Made by a program: the position numbers and the translations under genes. Of a stretch of DNA of 34,825 nt, positions 17,371 to 26,949 are shown piece after piece. Each line of letters opens with the position of its first letter. The first letter of the stretch is position 1. The notes beneath the pieces were generated by a model. The model had not been told where the DNA came from and made no database searches. It worked only from the letters and a program-made list of their open reading frames with translations. The stretch lies in contig NZ_PPCG01000079.1 of the NCBI RefSeq assembly GCF_002913745.1, forward strand, positions 1 to 34,825, read 5' to 3'. Source of the DNA: Campylobacter concisus (GTDB lineage: Bacteria; Campylobacterota; Campylobacteria; Campylobacterales; Campylobacteraceae).

Positions 17371-18079
17371 TTTTATCCTTAAATTTCACTGCAAATCCGC
17401 AAAATCTACCGCACACGCCGTCTCTTCGGTATGAAAAATATCTCTCGTCGCAGTGCGTGCAGACCTCGCTAAAGTTTAAATTTCTAACCCCAAGTGCGCT
17501 AAATTCATCCCCTAAGGCCGCGTTCATATCAAAATTTCTACCTATCTTATATGCGTTAAATTCCCCAAGGTCAAGCTCGCCCACCTCGTAGCAGCCACCT
17601 TTTATATTTGCTCCGATAAATACGCTGATGTCGCCCACTCTTGAGCCAAATTTCTCGCCCATAAGCTTAACTGCTTTTGTGCAAATTTTTAGCGTCACGC
17701 CAGCTCTACCCGCGTGAGCCACGCAGATGACGCCCTGCCTCTCATCTATCATCACAACTGGCGAGCAGTCCGCCACCAAAACGCAGATGCCCACATCACT
17801 TAAATTTGTGATCACAGCGTCGCACTCTGGTAGCTCGTCCTCCTCATTTTCAAGGACAAAAACCTTGTCCGAGTGGATCTGCTTCATAAATTTAAGCTGT
17901 CTAACGCCTAAATTTCTAGCCAAAATTTCTCTATTTTTGATGACATCTCTTGGCTCATCGCCTACGTGATCGCCTAAATTTAGCGAGCTAAATTTACCTT
18001 CGCTCACGCCACCAAGCCTGTTTGTAAAGCCAGCCACTATGCTATTTTTATCAAAAACGATCTCTAAATTTTCACGCAT
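17360..18079 (-). CDS. pgeF: PgeF/YfiH family purine nucleosidase or peptidoglycan-editing protein
   Basis: A 239-aa member of the DUF152/YfiH family, often annotated 'laccase domain' or 'polyphenol oxidase'. Work on relatives supports removal of mis-incorporated L-Ser from UDP-MurNAc in E. coli and purine-nucleoside phosphorolysis in others. Family marks are FTNRLGGVSEGKFSSLNLG, KFMKQIHSDKV with the metal His, VLVADCSPVVMID with the Cys ligand, and CVAHAGRAGV with the second His. It lies 10 bp after ribE and overlaps the next small ORF by 11 bp. Which activity applies here cannot be decided from sequence. Confidence 0.85.
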   Translation of the reverse strand: MRENLEIVFDKNSIVAGFTNRLGGVSEGKFSSLNLGDHVGDEPRDVIKNREILARNLGVRQLKFMKQIHSDKVFVLENEEDELPECDAVITNLSDVGICVLVADCSPVVMIDERQGVICVAHAGRAGVTLKICTKAVKLMGEKFGSRVGDISVFIGANIKGGCYEVGELDLGEFNAYKIGRNFDMNAALGDEFSALGVRNLNFSEVCTHCDERYFSYRRDGVCGRFCGFAVKFKDKNGI

Positions 18080-18089
18080 CTTCGCTCAC

Positions 18090-18704
18090 TTAGTAAAGGC
18101 TTGAAATTCTCTCGACCTCGTCCCAGCTAAGGCCGCCATTTTGTTTAGCTTCAATCATCCTAGCCACGTAGCGAGCCAGCAGGTCGCTCTCGATATTTAC
18201 GCGCCTGCCGACCTTGAAAGTGCCAAAAAGGCTATCTCTAAACGTGATCGGTATGATGGTTAGTCTTATGCCATTTGGCAAAATTTCATTTATCGTAAGG
18301 CTCACGCCCTCAACGCCCACCGAGCCCTTGTTTGCCATCAGAGCCATCGCCTCCTTTGGCAGGTCGATGTAAAAATCAACGCCATTTTCATGCTTTTTTA
18401 TAGCCGAGATCACACCGATAAAATCGATGTGCCCCTGCATCAAATGCCCATCCACGCGCTCTCCAAGCTTCATCGCTGGCTCGATATGCACCAAGCCACT
18501 TAAATTTTCAACCGCGACATTTGCCCTGCTCTCCGCGCTTAGCTCCACACTAAAGCCATCATCATATAGTTTTATGACACTTAGACAAGCGCCATTTACT
18601 GCGATGCTGTCGCCTAAATTTGTGCGAAATTTAGCCTTTAGTCGTAAAACATTTTGCGAGTAGCTAATGACCTCGGCAAGCTCCCTGATTAAGCCATTAA
18701 ACAT
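18090..18704 (-). CDS. ribE: Riboflavin synthase alpha subunit
   Basis: A 204-aa enzyme that dismutates two 6,7-dimethyl-8-ribityllumazine molecules to riboflavin. Two lumazine-binding barrels are visible: MFNGLIRELAEV with VNGACLSV, then GHLMQGHIDFIGVI with GSVGVEGVSLTIN. The N-terminal MFNG replaces the commoner MFTG; the rest fits. The ATG at 18704 follows AAAGG. It heads ribE-pgeF-ORF-iadA. No FMN riboswitch was recognised upstream. Confidence 0.93.
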   Translation of the reverse strand: MFNGLIRELAEVISYSQNVLRLKAKFRTNLGDSIAVNGACLSVIKLYDDGFSVELSAESRANVAVENLSGLVHIEPAMKLGERVDGHLMQGHIDFIGVISAIKKHENGVDFYIDLPKEAMALMANKGSVGVEGVSLTINEILPNGIRLTIIPITFRDSLFGTFKVGRRVNIESDLLARYVARMIEAKQNGGLSWDEVERISSLY

Positions 18705-19143
18705 ATTTTGCCTTTAAATTTTTTAAGGATTTTACTAAATTTTGCCTAAATTTGGCGCATGGATAGATTTGCTAGTTTTCGTGAATTTTAAAAGATATAA
18801 AGGCTAAATATAATGGATAAGACAACATTAAGATGAGCTTTTGAGCGGTCACGAAAAAAACAAAAAACGCGAGTGCAACCTAGAAAAAGAAATAAAAAAG
18901 CTAGCAAATTAGCGTTAAGCCGCTAGCTTGGTAGCAAAAGTCACTTGCAAGGTAAATTTAACTGGCGGCAAATTGCAAAAGATTTTAAACTTGATCTAGC
19001 TAGCATAAATTTCACCTGCTATTTGCCTTTAAATTTTTAATTTTACACATTTCTACGCGCGAAATTTATATGGCTCGCCAAAAAACAGCAATAATAATTT
19101 TACTACCGGACGCATATCAAAAGCTTTTGGCTAAATTTCGCCC
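18705..19143. other. Gene-poor 439-bp interval between ribE and the DUF1963 remnant
   Basis: No ORF of useful length has a plausible start. Present are a plus-strand TATAAT at 18809-18814, an A-rich tract near 18850-18900, and an inverted repeat (AAGCTAGC at 18898-18905, GCTAGCTT at 18922-18929). The rest is AT-rich with TAAATTT words. The ribE promoter must lie at its left end. An unannotated small RNA from 18820 to about 18930 is possible but has no T-rich terminator. Confidence 0.4.
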
Positions 19144-19986
19144 CTAGCTCGTCTGCAAAACTAGCCACGTCTTGCTAAAGTCGCACGCCGCTAGGTCGTC
19201 CCTCTTTATCCACAGATAAACTCTGCCCTCTCCGTCCCAGTCCATGTCGCTATCCCAGTCGCTATCTATCTGCAAAAGCAGCTGCCACTGGGCGGCATTT
19301 TTCTCAAACTCCGCGATATTTGGGTGGTGATAAGCGCTACCATCGCCGCAGTCAAGGCCGTTTGCCACTAGCTCGCACTCTAGCTCCATGCCATCTTGAA
19401 TGTTGTCAGAGTGGCCAAGGAGCTTGTTTTCTTTGGCCTGCCAGCTTGGCTCGATGATCTCGTGATAGGCCTCCCACTCCTCCTCGCTAAATTTACCAAA
19501 TGGCACGAGCGAGCTTTGCAAACTCGGCAAATTTAGCTCGTTTTTAAAGCTAAGAGAGCGTGCGCCAAATGTGAAATTTTCGCTATCCACGTTTTGTCGA
19601 GCAAGCTGGTCTTGAGCTGCCTCACTAAAGATCACGACAAAGCCCTTTTTATCAGCAGGGTCGTAACCCCAAATGCGTAAATTTATATCATAAAAAAGAT
19701 AGAGCATACCACTTTTTGGTAGTAACCCATCGGTGTCAAATTTGCTAACTTCAGCAAAATTTATCTGTGCCACAAAGCTAAGCGCGCCGTTTTCATTTGA
19801 TGGCCAAGGCACGCTAGCTGGTAGATCTGGCTGCCCGCCAAATTTAGACGCTCAAACAGCGATATCCCCGTCATCTTTAGCCTGCGCATCTATTTTTATA
19901 GCATTTTTGGCCATTGGCTTTAAAAACTCAAAAAGTCCGTCCAAACCGTGCTCTTTGCAGCCTTTTGCAATTTCATTTAGATCCAT
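19144..19986 (-). pseudogene. DUF1963 (YwqG-like) protein interrupted by an in-frame TGA
   Basis: From the ATG at 19986 the frame runs 44 codons and meets TGA at 19852-19854. It then stays open for 235 codons to TAG at 19144. The whole would be 280 aa, normal for DUF1963/YwqG. Right after the stop comes ASKFGGQPDLPASVPWPSNE, the family's hallmark substrate-loop region, usually preceded by Gly, so GGA to TGA is the simplest event. Further family-like parts are YLFYDI and the acidic DWDSDMDWDGEGRVYLWI end. Re-initiation after the TGA would lose the N-terminal helix. Function of the family is unknown. Confidence 0.8.
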
Positions 19987-19997
19987 ATTTTTCCTTT

Positions 19998-20852
19998 CTA
20001 GCAAGCATCAATGTAGATGTGATACTTTTTGCAGTGCAAGCAGCAAAACAAATACCCAGCAAAGTCACCGCCAGCTACGAGCAGCTCGCGAGCCATTTTC
20101 GCGTCGTAATCGTCCCTTTTTGCGTAGTCCGCAAAGACCTCGTCTGCGATGCCAAGCTCCTCAAGCTCCTTCGTGCCCACATCGCCCAAAAATGCGCAAT
20201 AATCATCACAGCACACCACCCAGTGCTCGCCCTGCCAGCTCTCATAGCCAGGTGTTCTATTAAAAAGCTCATCATCTTTTTTGGCATCATCTGTGGCAAG
20301 CTTGTCGGCGCCCTGCACAAATGTAGCGTCAAATTTCCTAGCAGCTTCGCCATTTGCGATGCAGGCTGGGCAAAGATAGGTGACATCTTGCTCGCTGTAG
20401 ATGCCATTGTTGTAATAAATTTCAGTGTTTTTGCCGCAGCACTCGCAAATGACACTCATATCATCTTTAAATGCACCAGTTTTTAATGGCTCTGGGTGAT
20501 AGCAAAATTTTGGCAAGGTGGCAGCCTTTGCCTTTTGAGCTAAAATTTGCTCTTTACTCTTTGGCCTTGGCACCGCCCATTTGTCGCCCTCATCCAATAA
20601 CTGCACAAGATAACCAAGTGTTTTTAGCTGCTTTTTATCGTTTTTATCGTGTATCTTTAAAAGTAGCTCGTAAGCACTCTTTTGCATAGACAAAAGCTGA
20701 TAAATATCGACTAAAACGCTCTTTGCTTGCATCTCCTCGCTTGCCTCAAGCTCTTCTTTGAACTGATACAAAGCCTCCACACTCGCCGCATTGCCGTTAT
20801 TTTTGTAATAATCTTTTGAAAGGTTTATATATTTTTCTTGAAATTTATCCAT
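19998..20852 (-). CDS. CbrC family protein (UPF0167) with an N-terminal helical extension
   Basis: Residues about 112-284 match the CbrC/UPF0167 family. LPKFCYHPEPLKTGAFK is its signature start, followed by cysteine pairs CECCGK and LCPACIANGEAARKF, and a later CC plus CCLHCKKYH, which suggest zinc binding. Residues 1-110 are a separate helical, Lys/Glu-rich extension absent from E. coli CbrC, ending in a KAKAATLPK linker. In E. coli CbrC belongs to the CreBC regulon and gives tolerance to colicin E2; the mechanism is unknown. The ATG at 20852 follows AAAGG. It lies 11 bp before the broken DUF1963 gene, probably co-transcribed. Confidence 0.8.
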   Translation of the reverse strand: MDKFQEKYINLSKDYYKNNGNAASVEALYQFKEELEASEEMQAKSVLVDIYQLLSMQKSAYELLLKIHDKNDKKQLKTLGYLVQLLDEGDKWAVPRPKSKEQILAQKAKAATLPKFCYHPEPLKTGAFKDDMSVICECCGKNTEIYYNNGIYSEQDVTYLCPACIANGEAARKFDATFVQGADKLATDDAKKDDELFNRTPGYESWQGEHWVVCCDDYCAFLGDVGTKELEELGIADEVFADYAKRDDYDAKMARELLVAGGDFAGYLFCCLHCKKYHIYIDAC

Positions 20853-21005
20853 AAATAGCCTTTATGAAATTTGCTAAGAATTTTAGCTTTAAAGACTTAA
20901 AAGTCGCATAGATGAGTTATTAAAATTTAAAAGAGTGGGATAAAAATATAAAATTGTTTAATTTTTAAAATTTAAAGAAAGTATATTAAATTTAGCGTAA
21001 AGGAG

Positions 21006-21048
21006 AGTCGCAAGCAAATTTACTTAAACTTTTAACTCACTTGCGACT
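21006..21048 (-). terminator. Inverted repeat downstream of accA
   Basis: Perfect 9-bp arms (AGTCGCAAG / CTTGCGACT) separated by 25 nt, starting 8 bp past the accA stop. No long T run follows on the minus strand (CTCCTTTACG), so termination would be weak. The arms could also be a protein-binding palindrome. Confidence 0.45.
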
Positions 21049-21055
21049 ATAAATT

Positions 21056-21991
21056 TTACTCTTCATAAGCCCCGATAGAGAGGATTTTGTCTATTCTTTT
21101 TGCGACAAGCTCGTTTATATCAAGCTTCTCAAGCTCGGCTAGCTCTGAGATGAAGTAGTTTGCAAGTGCTTTTGCGGCACCATCTTTATCTCTATGGGCT
21201 CCATTTATCGGCTCGTCTATAACGTCATCTATAAGTGATAAATTTTTTAAGTCATCAGCCGTTATCTTCATAGATTTTGTAGCTTGCTCTTGTTTAGCTG
21301 GGTCGTTCCAAAGTATCGCTGCACAACCCTCTGGCGAGATGACTGAAAAGACAGAGTTTTTCATCATAGCAAGTCTATCAGCCACACCAATAGCTAAAGC
21401 ACCGCCACTTCCGCCTTCGCCGATAACGACAGCTATTATTGGAGTTTTTAAATTTGCAAATTCAAATAAATTTCTAGCTATAGCCTCGCTTTGACCTCGC
21501 TCTTCAGCGCCAACACCAGGATATGCGCCCGGAGTGTCTATCAAAAATAAGATAGGTAGGTTAAATTTTTCAGCCAATTTTGCTACGCGTAAAGCCTTTC
21601 GATAACCCTCCGGATGAGGCATACCAAAATTTCTTTTTAGTTTATTTTTAGTGCCACGACCTTTTTGCTCACCTATAACGACAGCCTTTTTGCCTCCGAT
21701 ATAGCCGATGTAGCAAACTATTGCTGGGTCGTCGCGAAATGCCCTATCGCCATGGATCTCATAGCCATCAACTAAAAATGAATTTATATAATCAATAGCG
21801 TATGGCCTATCTGGATGGCGAGCAAGTTGTAAACGCTGATATTCGTTTAAATTTTTATATACTTTTGATATCTCTTTAGATAAGTTCTTATTTAAAATTT
21901 CAACAGCATGTTCATCGCCTCTGATCTTAGCATTTGCTATATCTTCATCAATTTGCTTTATGCTCTTTTCAAAATCTAAATAATTTGACAT
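21056..21991 (-). CDS. accA: Acetyl-CoA carboxylase carboxyltransferase subunit alpha
   Basis: AccA, 311 aa, pairs with AccD to transfer the carboxyl group from biotin to acetyl-CoA, making malonyl-CoA. The N-terminal helix pair ([20 protein letters not shown]) is followed by [28 protein letters not shown], and the crotonase-type core [36 protein letters not shown] and the [10 protein letters not shown] stretch complete the site. The ATG at 21991 lies one base after the fabF stop, so fabF-accA are coupled. Other Acc subunits are not nearby. Confidence 0.97.
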   Translation of the reverse strand: MSNYLDFEKSIKQIDEDIANAKIRGDEHAVEILNKNLSKEISKVYKNLNEYQRLQLARHPDRPYAIDYINSFLVDGYEIHGDRAFRDDPAIVCYIGYIGGKKAVVIGEQKGRGTKNKLKRNFGMPHPEGYRKALRVAKLAEKFNLPILFLIDTPGAYPGVGAEERGQSEAIARNLFEFANLKTPIIAVVIGEGGSGGALAIGVADRLAMMKNSVFSVISPEGCAAILWNDPAKQEQATKSMKITADDLKNLSLIDDVIDEPINGAHRDKDGAAKALANYFISELAELEKLDINELVAKRIDKILSIGAYEE

Positions 21992-21992
21992 C

Positions 21993-23204
21993 TTAATCCA
22001 ACTTTTTAAATATCACGACACCGTTTGTTCCGCCAAAGCCAAATGAGTTACTCATAACAGCTTTTATGTCAGCTTTTCTAGCTTTATTTGGAACGTAGTC
22101 TAGATCGCAATCTGGATCTGGCGTTTCATAGTTTATCGTCGGAGGGATGATGCCATCTCTCATTGCCATTATAGATATGACTGCTTCGATCGCACCAGCA
22201 CCACCTAAGCAGTGTCCAGTTTGACCTTTGGTTGAGCTAACTGGTGGGCACTTATCACCAAAAACAGCCTTAAGTGCAGCTGTCTCATTTTTATCATTTA
22301 CTGGTGTTGAAGTACCATGTGCATTGACATAGTCTATCTTTACGCCTTTTGCCATATCAAGTGCTTGCTTCATCGCGCTTAATGGACCTTCAAGTGTTGG
22401 TGACGTGATGTGGTGTGCATCTCCGCTCTCGCCAAATCCAACTACTTCAGCGTAAATTTTAGCACCTCTTGCAACAGCCGACTCATACTCTTCAAGCACA
22501 AGTGCGCCAGCACCCTCGCCCATTACAAAGCCATCGCGGTTTGCATCAAATGGCCTTGATGCCTTACTTGGCTCATCGTTTCTTGTTGATAGCGCTTTCA
22601 TCGCTGCAAAACCGCCTATGCCAACGCCACAGATAGTTGACTCAGCACCGATAACTAGCATATTTGTCGCTTGACCGATCATTATGCATTTTGCAGCTTG
22701 TGATATCGCATGAGTGCTTGCTGCACAAGCTGTTACGCTTGATAAATTTGGACCTTTTAGTCCGTGGTTTATTGAAACTATGCCACCTAGCATATTTACA
22801 AGTGCAGATGGGATGAAAAATGGCGAAATTCTCTTTACGCCTTTTTCAAAATATGTGATTGAGTTTTTCTCAATGTTTGGCAAACCACCTATACCAGCTG
22901 CTGAACTAACACCAAATTTATGAGCGTCAAACTCCTTAAAATTCGCATCAGCCATAGCTTCGTTAGATGCTTTTATGCCAAGCTGTATGAAACGATCTAC
23001 TTTTTTCACCTCTTTGCCGTCTAAAATGCTATTTGGATCAAAATCAGTTATCTCGGCAGCAATTTTAACAGGGAATTCGCTTACATCAAAGCTCGTGATC
23101 TCTTTCACACCTGTTTTACCCTCGCAAATAGCCTTAAAAGAGCTCTCTTTATCAAGACCAAGTGCGTTTATCATGCCAATACCAGTTACAACGACTCGTT
23201 TCAA
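21993..23204 (-). CDS. fabF: 3-oxoacyl-[acyl-carrier-protein] synthase II
   Basis: FabF, 403 aa, condenses malonyl-ACP with acyl-ACP in fatty-acid elongation. The thiolase-fold Cys lies in [12 protein letters not shown], and the catalytic His residues in [12 protein letters not shown] and [14 protein letters not shown]. The glycine-rich [14 protein letters not shown] ends the protein. The start codon is TTG at 23202-23204 with AAGGAG five bases upstream. The ATG within that spacer is out of frame. Downstream it is followed by accA after one base. Upstream is acpP. Confidence 0.97.
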   Translation of the reverse strand: MKRVVVTGIGMINALGLDKESSFKAICEGKTGVKEITSFDVSEFPVKIAAEITDFDPNSILDGKEVKKVDRFIQLGIKASNEAMADANFKEFDAHKFGVSSAAGIGGLPNIEKNSITYFEKGVKRISPFFIPSALVNMLGGIVSINHGLKGPNLSSVTACAASTHAISQAAKCIMIGQATNMLVIGAESTICGVGIGGFAAMKALSTRNDEPSKASRPFDANRDGFVMGEGAGALVLEEYESAVARGAKIYAEVVGFGESGDAHHITSPTLEGPLSAMKQALDMAKGVKIDYVNAHGTSTPVNDKNETAALKAVFGDKCPPVSSTKGQTGHCLGGAGAIEAVISIMAMRDGIIPPTINYETPDPDCDLDYVPNKARKADIKAVMSNSFGFGGTNGVVIFKKLD

Positions 23205-23238
23205 TACATCTCCTTAAATCAAACTATGCAAATTTAAA

Positions 23239-23472
23239 TTATTTGCCTAGTTTTTCTATATAATTTACAACGTCTTGAATGCTTACTAATTTCTCTGCTT
23301 CGCTATCAGGAATTTCTACTTCAAATTTCTCTTCTAAAGCCATAACTAGCTCTACAACGTCAAGTGAATCAGCGCCCAAATCTTCGATAATTTTAGACTC
23401 TAGTTTTACCGCTTGTGGATCTACGCTTAGTTGCTCTACAACTACGTCTCTTACGTCTTCAAATACTGCCAT
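23239..23472 (-). CDS. acpP: Acyl carrier protein
   Basis: A 77-aa acidic four-helix carrier. Ser36 in [18 protein letters not shown] takes the 4'-phosphopantetheine arm that carries growing acyl chains among FabI, FabF, FabG and AccA products. The ATG at 23472 follows AAGGAG. It lies 34 bp before fabF and 86 bp after fabG, so it probably has its own promoter as well as read-through. Confidence 0.97.
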   Translation of the reverse strand: MAVFEDVRDVVVEQLSVDPQAVKLESKIIEDLGADSLDVVELVMALEEKFEVEIPDSEAEKLVSIQDVVNYIEKLGK

Positions 23473-23558
23473 TTAAGGTCTCCTTATAAAAAATGTCTGT
23501 TATCTTATAATATTTACGCTTTTATTTATTTTAAATTTCAAAACTTGTTGAAATTTCA

Positions 23559-24302
23559 TTACATATAAAGTCCGCCGTTTATTTTTAGCGTCTCACCAGT
23601 CACGTAGCTCGCGTGATCACTTAGTAAAAATGCCACGGCCTCGGCCACCTCACTAGCGCTGCCAAAGCGTTTTAGCGGGATATTATCGCTATAAGTTTTT
23701 TTCACCTCATCACTTAGCCCATGCGTCATATCAGTCTCGATAAAGCCCGGAGTTACGCTGTTAAAGCGGATATTTCTACTTGCGCCCTCTTTTGCAAAGC
23801 TCTTACTCATAGCGATTAGTCCGCCCTTGCTGGCTGAATAATTTACCTGTCCAGCATTTCCCATCTCACCAACGATAGATGCGACGTTTACGACCGCTCC
23901 GAAGCGCTTTTTACTCATCACTTTCAAAGCCTCTCTACATCCTATGAAAGCTGAAGTTAAATTTGCATTTATCACATCTGTAAATTCGCTAGTTTTCATG
24001 CGAAGCGCTAGCTTGTCATTTGTGATACCAGCGTTATTTACAAGGTAGCTTAGCTCGCCGTCGCTATCGACTATCAAATTTATACCTTTTATAAATTCAT
24101 CTTCGTCTGTCGCGTCAAATTTTATCACTGCAGCCTTGCCGCCATTTTGCTCGATCTCAGCTTGCAAAGCGTCTGCTATCTCAGGCTTTGAGCGGTAGTT
24201 TATCCACACTTTTAAGCCCATATTTGCAAGCGTCTTTGCGATCTGTGCGCCGATACCTCTGCTTGCACCTGTTATTAGCACGTTTTTTCCGCTAAATTTC
24301 AT
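23559..24302 (-). CDS. fabG: 3-oxoacyl-[acyl-carrier-protein] reductase
   Basis: FabG, 247 aa, reduces 3-oxoacyl-ACP with NADPH. The SDR cofactor motif is VLITGASRGIGAQIA, with NNAG in YLVNNAGITND. The catalytic Ser-Tyr-Lys lie in NVASIVGEMGNAGQVNYSAS followed by KGG. The end is the typical YVTGETLKINGGLYM. Start is the ATG at 24302 after AAGGAG. It lies 36 bp after gpmI on the same strand and leads into acpP-fabF-accA. Confidence 0.96.
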   Translation of the reverse strand: MKFSGKNVLITGASRGIGAQIAKTLANMGLKVWINYRSKPEIADALQAEIEQNGGKAAVIKFDATDEDEFIKGINLIVDSDGELSYLVNNAGITNDKLALRMKTSEFTDVINANLTSAFIGCREALKVMSKKRFGAVVNVASIVGEMGNAGQVNYSASKGGLIAMSKSFAKEGASRNIRFNSVTPGFIETDMTHGLSDEVKKTYSDNIPLKRFGSASEVAEAVAFLLSDHASYVTGETLKINGGLYM

Positions 24303-24338
24303 AGATTCTCCTTATAAATTTTGCTTATATTATCAAAT

Positions 24339-25802
24339 TTAAAATAACGCCTCGTCCATTTCAGCTGGGATCTCAAGCCCCATGAGCTTTAAAACGCTAG
24401 GTGCGATGTTGTTTAGTCCGCCATTTTTTAGCTCTTTTACACCATCGGCTATCACAAAGCAAAAGACGTCATAAGTCGTGTGGTTTGTTAGTAGCTCGCC
24501 GCTGCTATCACGCATCTCTTCGCAGTTTCCGTGATCGCTCGTGATGATCATCGCGTAGTTTTTCTCTTTTGCCTTGGCGTAAATTTCTCCAAGAGCCGCA
24601 TCCACCGCTTCAACCGCCTTTATAGCGGCCTCGTAGTTGCCAGTATGCCCTACCATATCGCCATTTGCGAAATTTACCACGATAAAGTCTTGCTCATCAT
24701 CCATGCCCTTTAGCACGGCTTTACAAACCTCAGCAGCGCTCATCTCTGGCTTTTCGTCGTAGGTTTTTACTTTTGGACTAGGGATGAGCACCCTAGTTTC
24801 GTTGCTAGCTAGCTCCTCAACGCCGCCATTAAAGAAAAATGTTACGTGGGCGTATTTTTCAGTCTCAGCCGTGTGAAGCTGCCTTAGTCCAGCGGACGCT
24901 ATGACCTCGCTTAGGGTGTTTTTTATCTTTTCATTTTTAAATAGCACTTCAAATTTAAAATTTGCGTCGTATTCGGTCATGGTGATAAGATTTTTAATGA
25001 CAAAAGGTCGCTCAAACTCGCTAAATTTCTCTTCACCTAGAGCCTCGCAAATCTCTCTTGCCCTATCATTTCTAAAATTTATAAAGATCACGCCGTCATC
25101 TTTGCCCATGCCACTAAAGCCATTAAAGCTTGCTGGCTTTACAAACTCGTCTGTCACGCCCTCATCGTAGCTTTTTTGTAGATACTCGCTTGGTGCTAGA
25201 TCGCTTAAATTTGCTCCCTTTACCAAGCTATCATAGGCCTCTTTTACGCGCTCCCAGCGTTTATCTCTATCCATCGCGTAAAATCTCCCGCAAACCGTTG
25301 CTACCTTAAATTTAGCCTCCAAACTTTTTATGAAATTTAGACCGCTATTTGGGCTAACGTCGCGTCCGTCGGTGATAGCGTGGGCAAAAACTTCGCAGCC
25401 ACTTTTGCCAGCAAGCTCGCACATACCATCAAAATGCTCTAAGTGAGAGTGCACGCCACCGTCGCTATAAAGCCCTATGACGTGGATTTTTTTGCACTTT
25501 TTAAAAAGAGCTTTTAGCGCTTCATTTTCTGCTACTGAGCCATCAGCAAAGCCACGTGAAATTTTGACCAAATTTTGATACAAAACTCGACCGCTTCCTA
25601 TGCACATGTGCCCTACTTCGCTGTTTCCCATCTGCCCTTCAGGTAGTCCCACAGCGTTTCCAGAGGTTTTTATAAGTGAGTTTGGAATTTCTTTAAAAAA
25701 TTTATCGTAGTTTGGCTTTTTAGCCGCCTCAAATGCATTAAATTTGCCATTTTTGTTTGATCCAATGCCATCAGTTATTATAAGTATAGTTTTTTGAGCC
25801 AT
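24339..25802 (-). CDS. gpmI: Cofactor-independent phosphoglycerate mutase
   Basis: A 487-aa alkaline-phosphatase-superfamily enzyme interconverting 3- and 2-phosphoglycerate with two Mn ions. Asp11 in IIITDGIG and Ser61 in [12 protein letters not shown] are metal ligand and phosphoacceptor. [15 protein letters not shown] and [12 protein letters not shown] bind substrate. [14 protein letters not shown] and [11 protein letters not shown] supply the other metal ligands. It complements gap-pgk-tpiA at the left of the window. It is divergent from mraY across 79 bp. Confidence 0.96.
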   Translation of the reverse strand: MAQKTILIITDGIGSNKNGKFNAFEAAKKPNYDKFFKEIPNSLIKTSGNAVGLPEGQMGNSEVGHMCIGSGRVLYQNLVKISRGFADGSVAENEALKALFKKCKKIHVIGLYSDGGVHSHLEHFDGMCELAGKSGCEVFAHAITDGRDVSPNSGLNFIKSLEAKFKVATVCGRFYAMDRDKRWERVKEAYDSLVKGANLSDLAPSEYLQKSYDEGVTDEFVKPASFNGFSGMGKDDGVIFINFRNDRAREICEALGEEKFSEFERPFVIKNLITMTEYDANFKFEVLFKNEKIKNTLSEVIASAGLRQLHTAETEKYAHVTFFFNGGVEELASNETRVLIPSPKVKTYDEKPEMSAAEVCKAVLKGMDDEQDFIVVNFANGDMVGHTGNYEAAIKAVEAVDAALGEIYAKAKEKNYAMIITSDHGNCEEMRDSSGELLTNHTTYDVFCFVIADGVKELKNGGLNNIAPSVLKLMGLEIPAEMDEALF

Positions 25803-25844
25803 TTTTAAATTTTATCCTTAAATTTAGATAATTTTTAAGGCCAT

Positions 25845-25850
25845 TATACT
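25845..25850 (+). promoter_or_regulatory. -10 box of the mraY-murD operon
   Basis: CCATTATACTAAAA contains TATACT, with a start point near 25857 and a leader of about 25 nt before the mraY ATG at 25882. Confidence 0.5.
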
Positions 25851-25881
25851 AAAATTGCTTTTTTTTAAAATAAAGGCCCCT

Positions 25882-26946
25882 ATGTTTTACTATATCTATG
25901 AAATTTTAAATTTTAATATCTTTCAGTATATCACCGTTCGCGCTGGCATCGCGTTTTTCATAGCATTTATCTTGACAGCTTATCTGATGCCTAAATTTAT
26001 CGCTTGGGCAAAGGCAAAAAACGCCGCCCAGCCTATCTACGAGCTCGCGCCACAAACTCACCAAAAAAAGGCAAAAACGCCGACCATGGGCGGACTTGTC
26101 TTTGTCTTTACAGCCGTGATCGCCACGATCATCTGCGCAAGGCTTGATAACGCCTTTGTGCTAGCCTCGCTCTTTTGCCTAGTTTGCTTCACCCTGCTTG
26201 GCTACAAGGATGACTACAGCAAAATTTTAGGTGCGAAAAACCACGCCGGCTTAAGCCCAAAGGCAAAGCTCTTTTTCCAGTTTCTCATCGCCTTTTTACT
26301 CGCAGCCTTTTTATACATCAGCAAAGAGCTAAACACCGAGTTTTACCTGCCATTTTATAAGCAGCCGATCTTTGACATGAAAATTTTTGCCATTTTCTTT
26401 TGGACGCTAGTCATCGTCGCAGCCTCAAATGCGGTAAATTTAACAGACGGACTTGACGGACTTGCCGCCGTGCCATCGATATTTTCGCTTTTAACTCTTG
26501 GCGTTTTTGCCTACATCTGCGGCCACGCTGTCTTTAGCTCGTACCTACTTTTGCCAAAGATCGCAGGCGTTGGCGAGAGCGTCGTCGTTGCCTCTGCGCT
26601 AATTGGCTCGCTCATGGGCTTTTTGTGGTTTAACTGCCATCCGGCCGAGGTCTTTATGGGCGATAGCGGTAGCCTAAGCGTTGGCGCATATATCGGCTTT
26701 ATGGGCGTTTCGACCAAAAATGAAATTTTGCTCATCATCATCGGCCTCATCTTTGTCGTTGAGACCCTAAGCGTCATCTTGCAGGTGGGTAGCTTTAAAA
26801 TTTTTAAACGCAGAATTTTCTTAATGGCGCCTATACATCACCATTTTGAGATCAAAGGCTGGGCGGAAAATAAGATTATCGTGCGCTTTTGGATCATCGC
26901 GCTTTTGGCAAATTTGATCGCACTGACCGCGCTAAAGATCAGGTAG
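25882..26946 (+). CDS. mraY: Phospho-N-acetylmuramoyl-pentapeptide-transferase
   Basis: MraY, 354 aa, transfers phospho-MurNAc-pentapeptide from UDP to undecaprenyl phosphate at the inner membrane, forming lipid I. About ten membrane helices are visible. Cytosolic active-site loops are [20 protein letters not shown] with the Asp pair, [28 protein letters not shown], and MAPIHHHFE near the end. The frame extends 9 codons upstream, but the ATG at 25882 is chosen because AAAGG precedes it and the protein then starts MFYYIYEI, like relatives. It is followed after 3 bp by an unknown ORF and then murD. Confidence 0.96.
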   Translation: MFYYIYEILNFNIFQYITVRAGIAFFIAFILTAYLMPKFIAWAKAKNAAQPIYELAPQTHQKKAKTPTMGGLVFVFTAVIATIICARLDNAFVLASLFCLVCFTLLGYKDDYSKILGAKNHAGLSPKAKLFFQFLIAFLLAAFLYISKELNTEFYLPFYKQPIFDMKIFAIFFWTLVIVAASNAVNLTDGLDGLAAVPSIFSLLTLGVFAYICGHAVFSSYLLLPKIAGVGESVVVASALIGSLMGFLWFNCHPAEVFMGDSGSLSVGAYIGFMGVSTKNEILLIIIGLIFVVETLSVILQVGSFKIFKRRIFLMAPIHHHFEIKGWAENKIIVRFWIIALLANLIALTALKIR

Positions 26947-26949
26947 ATC

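Noticed and set aside
18705..18830. FMN riboswitch before ribE
   Set aside because: The leader is AT-rich and shows none of the conserved RFN helices.
19852..19854. Selenocysteine at the DUF1963 TGA
   Set aside because: The family has Gly or a small residue here rather than Cys, and no SECIS-like hairpin follows the TGA.
20075..20455. Minus-strand 126-codon ORF inside the CbrC gene
   Set aside because: Same strand but another frame within a gene supported by family motifs; no start signal.
19733..20486. Plus-strand ORFs of 176 and 190 codons
   Set aside because: Both are antisense to the DUF1963 and CbrC genes, lack ribosome binding sites and have low-complexity composition typical of shadow frames.
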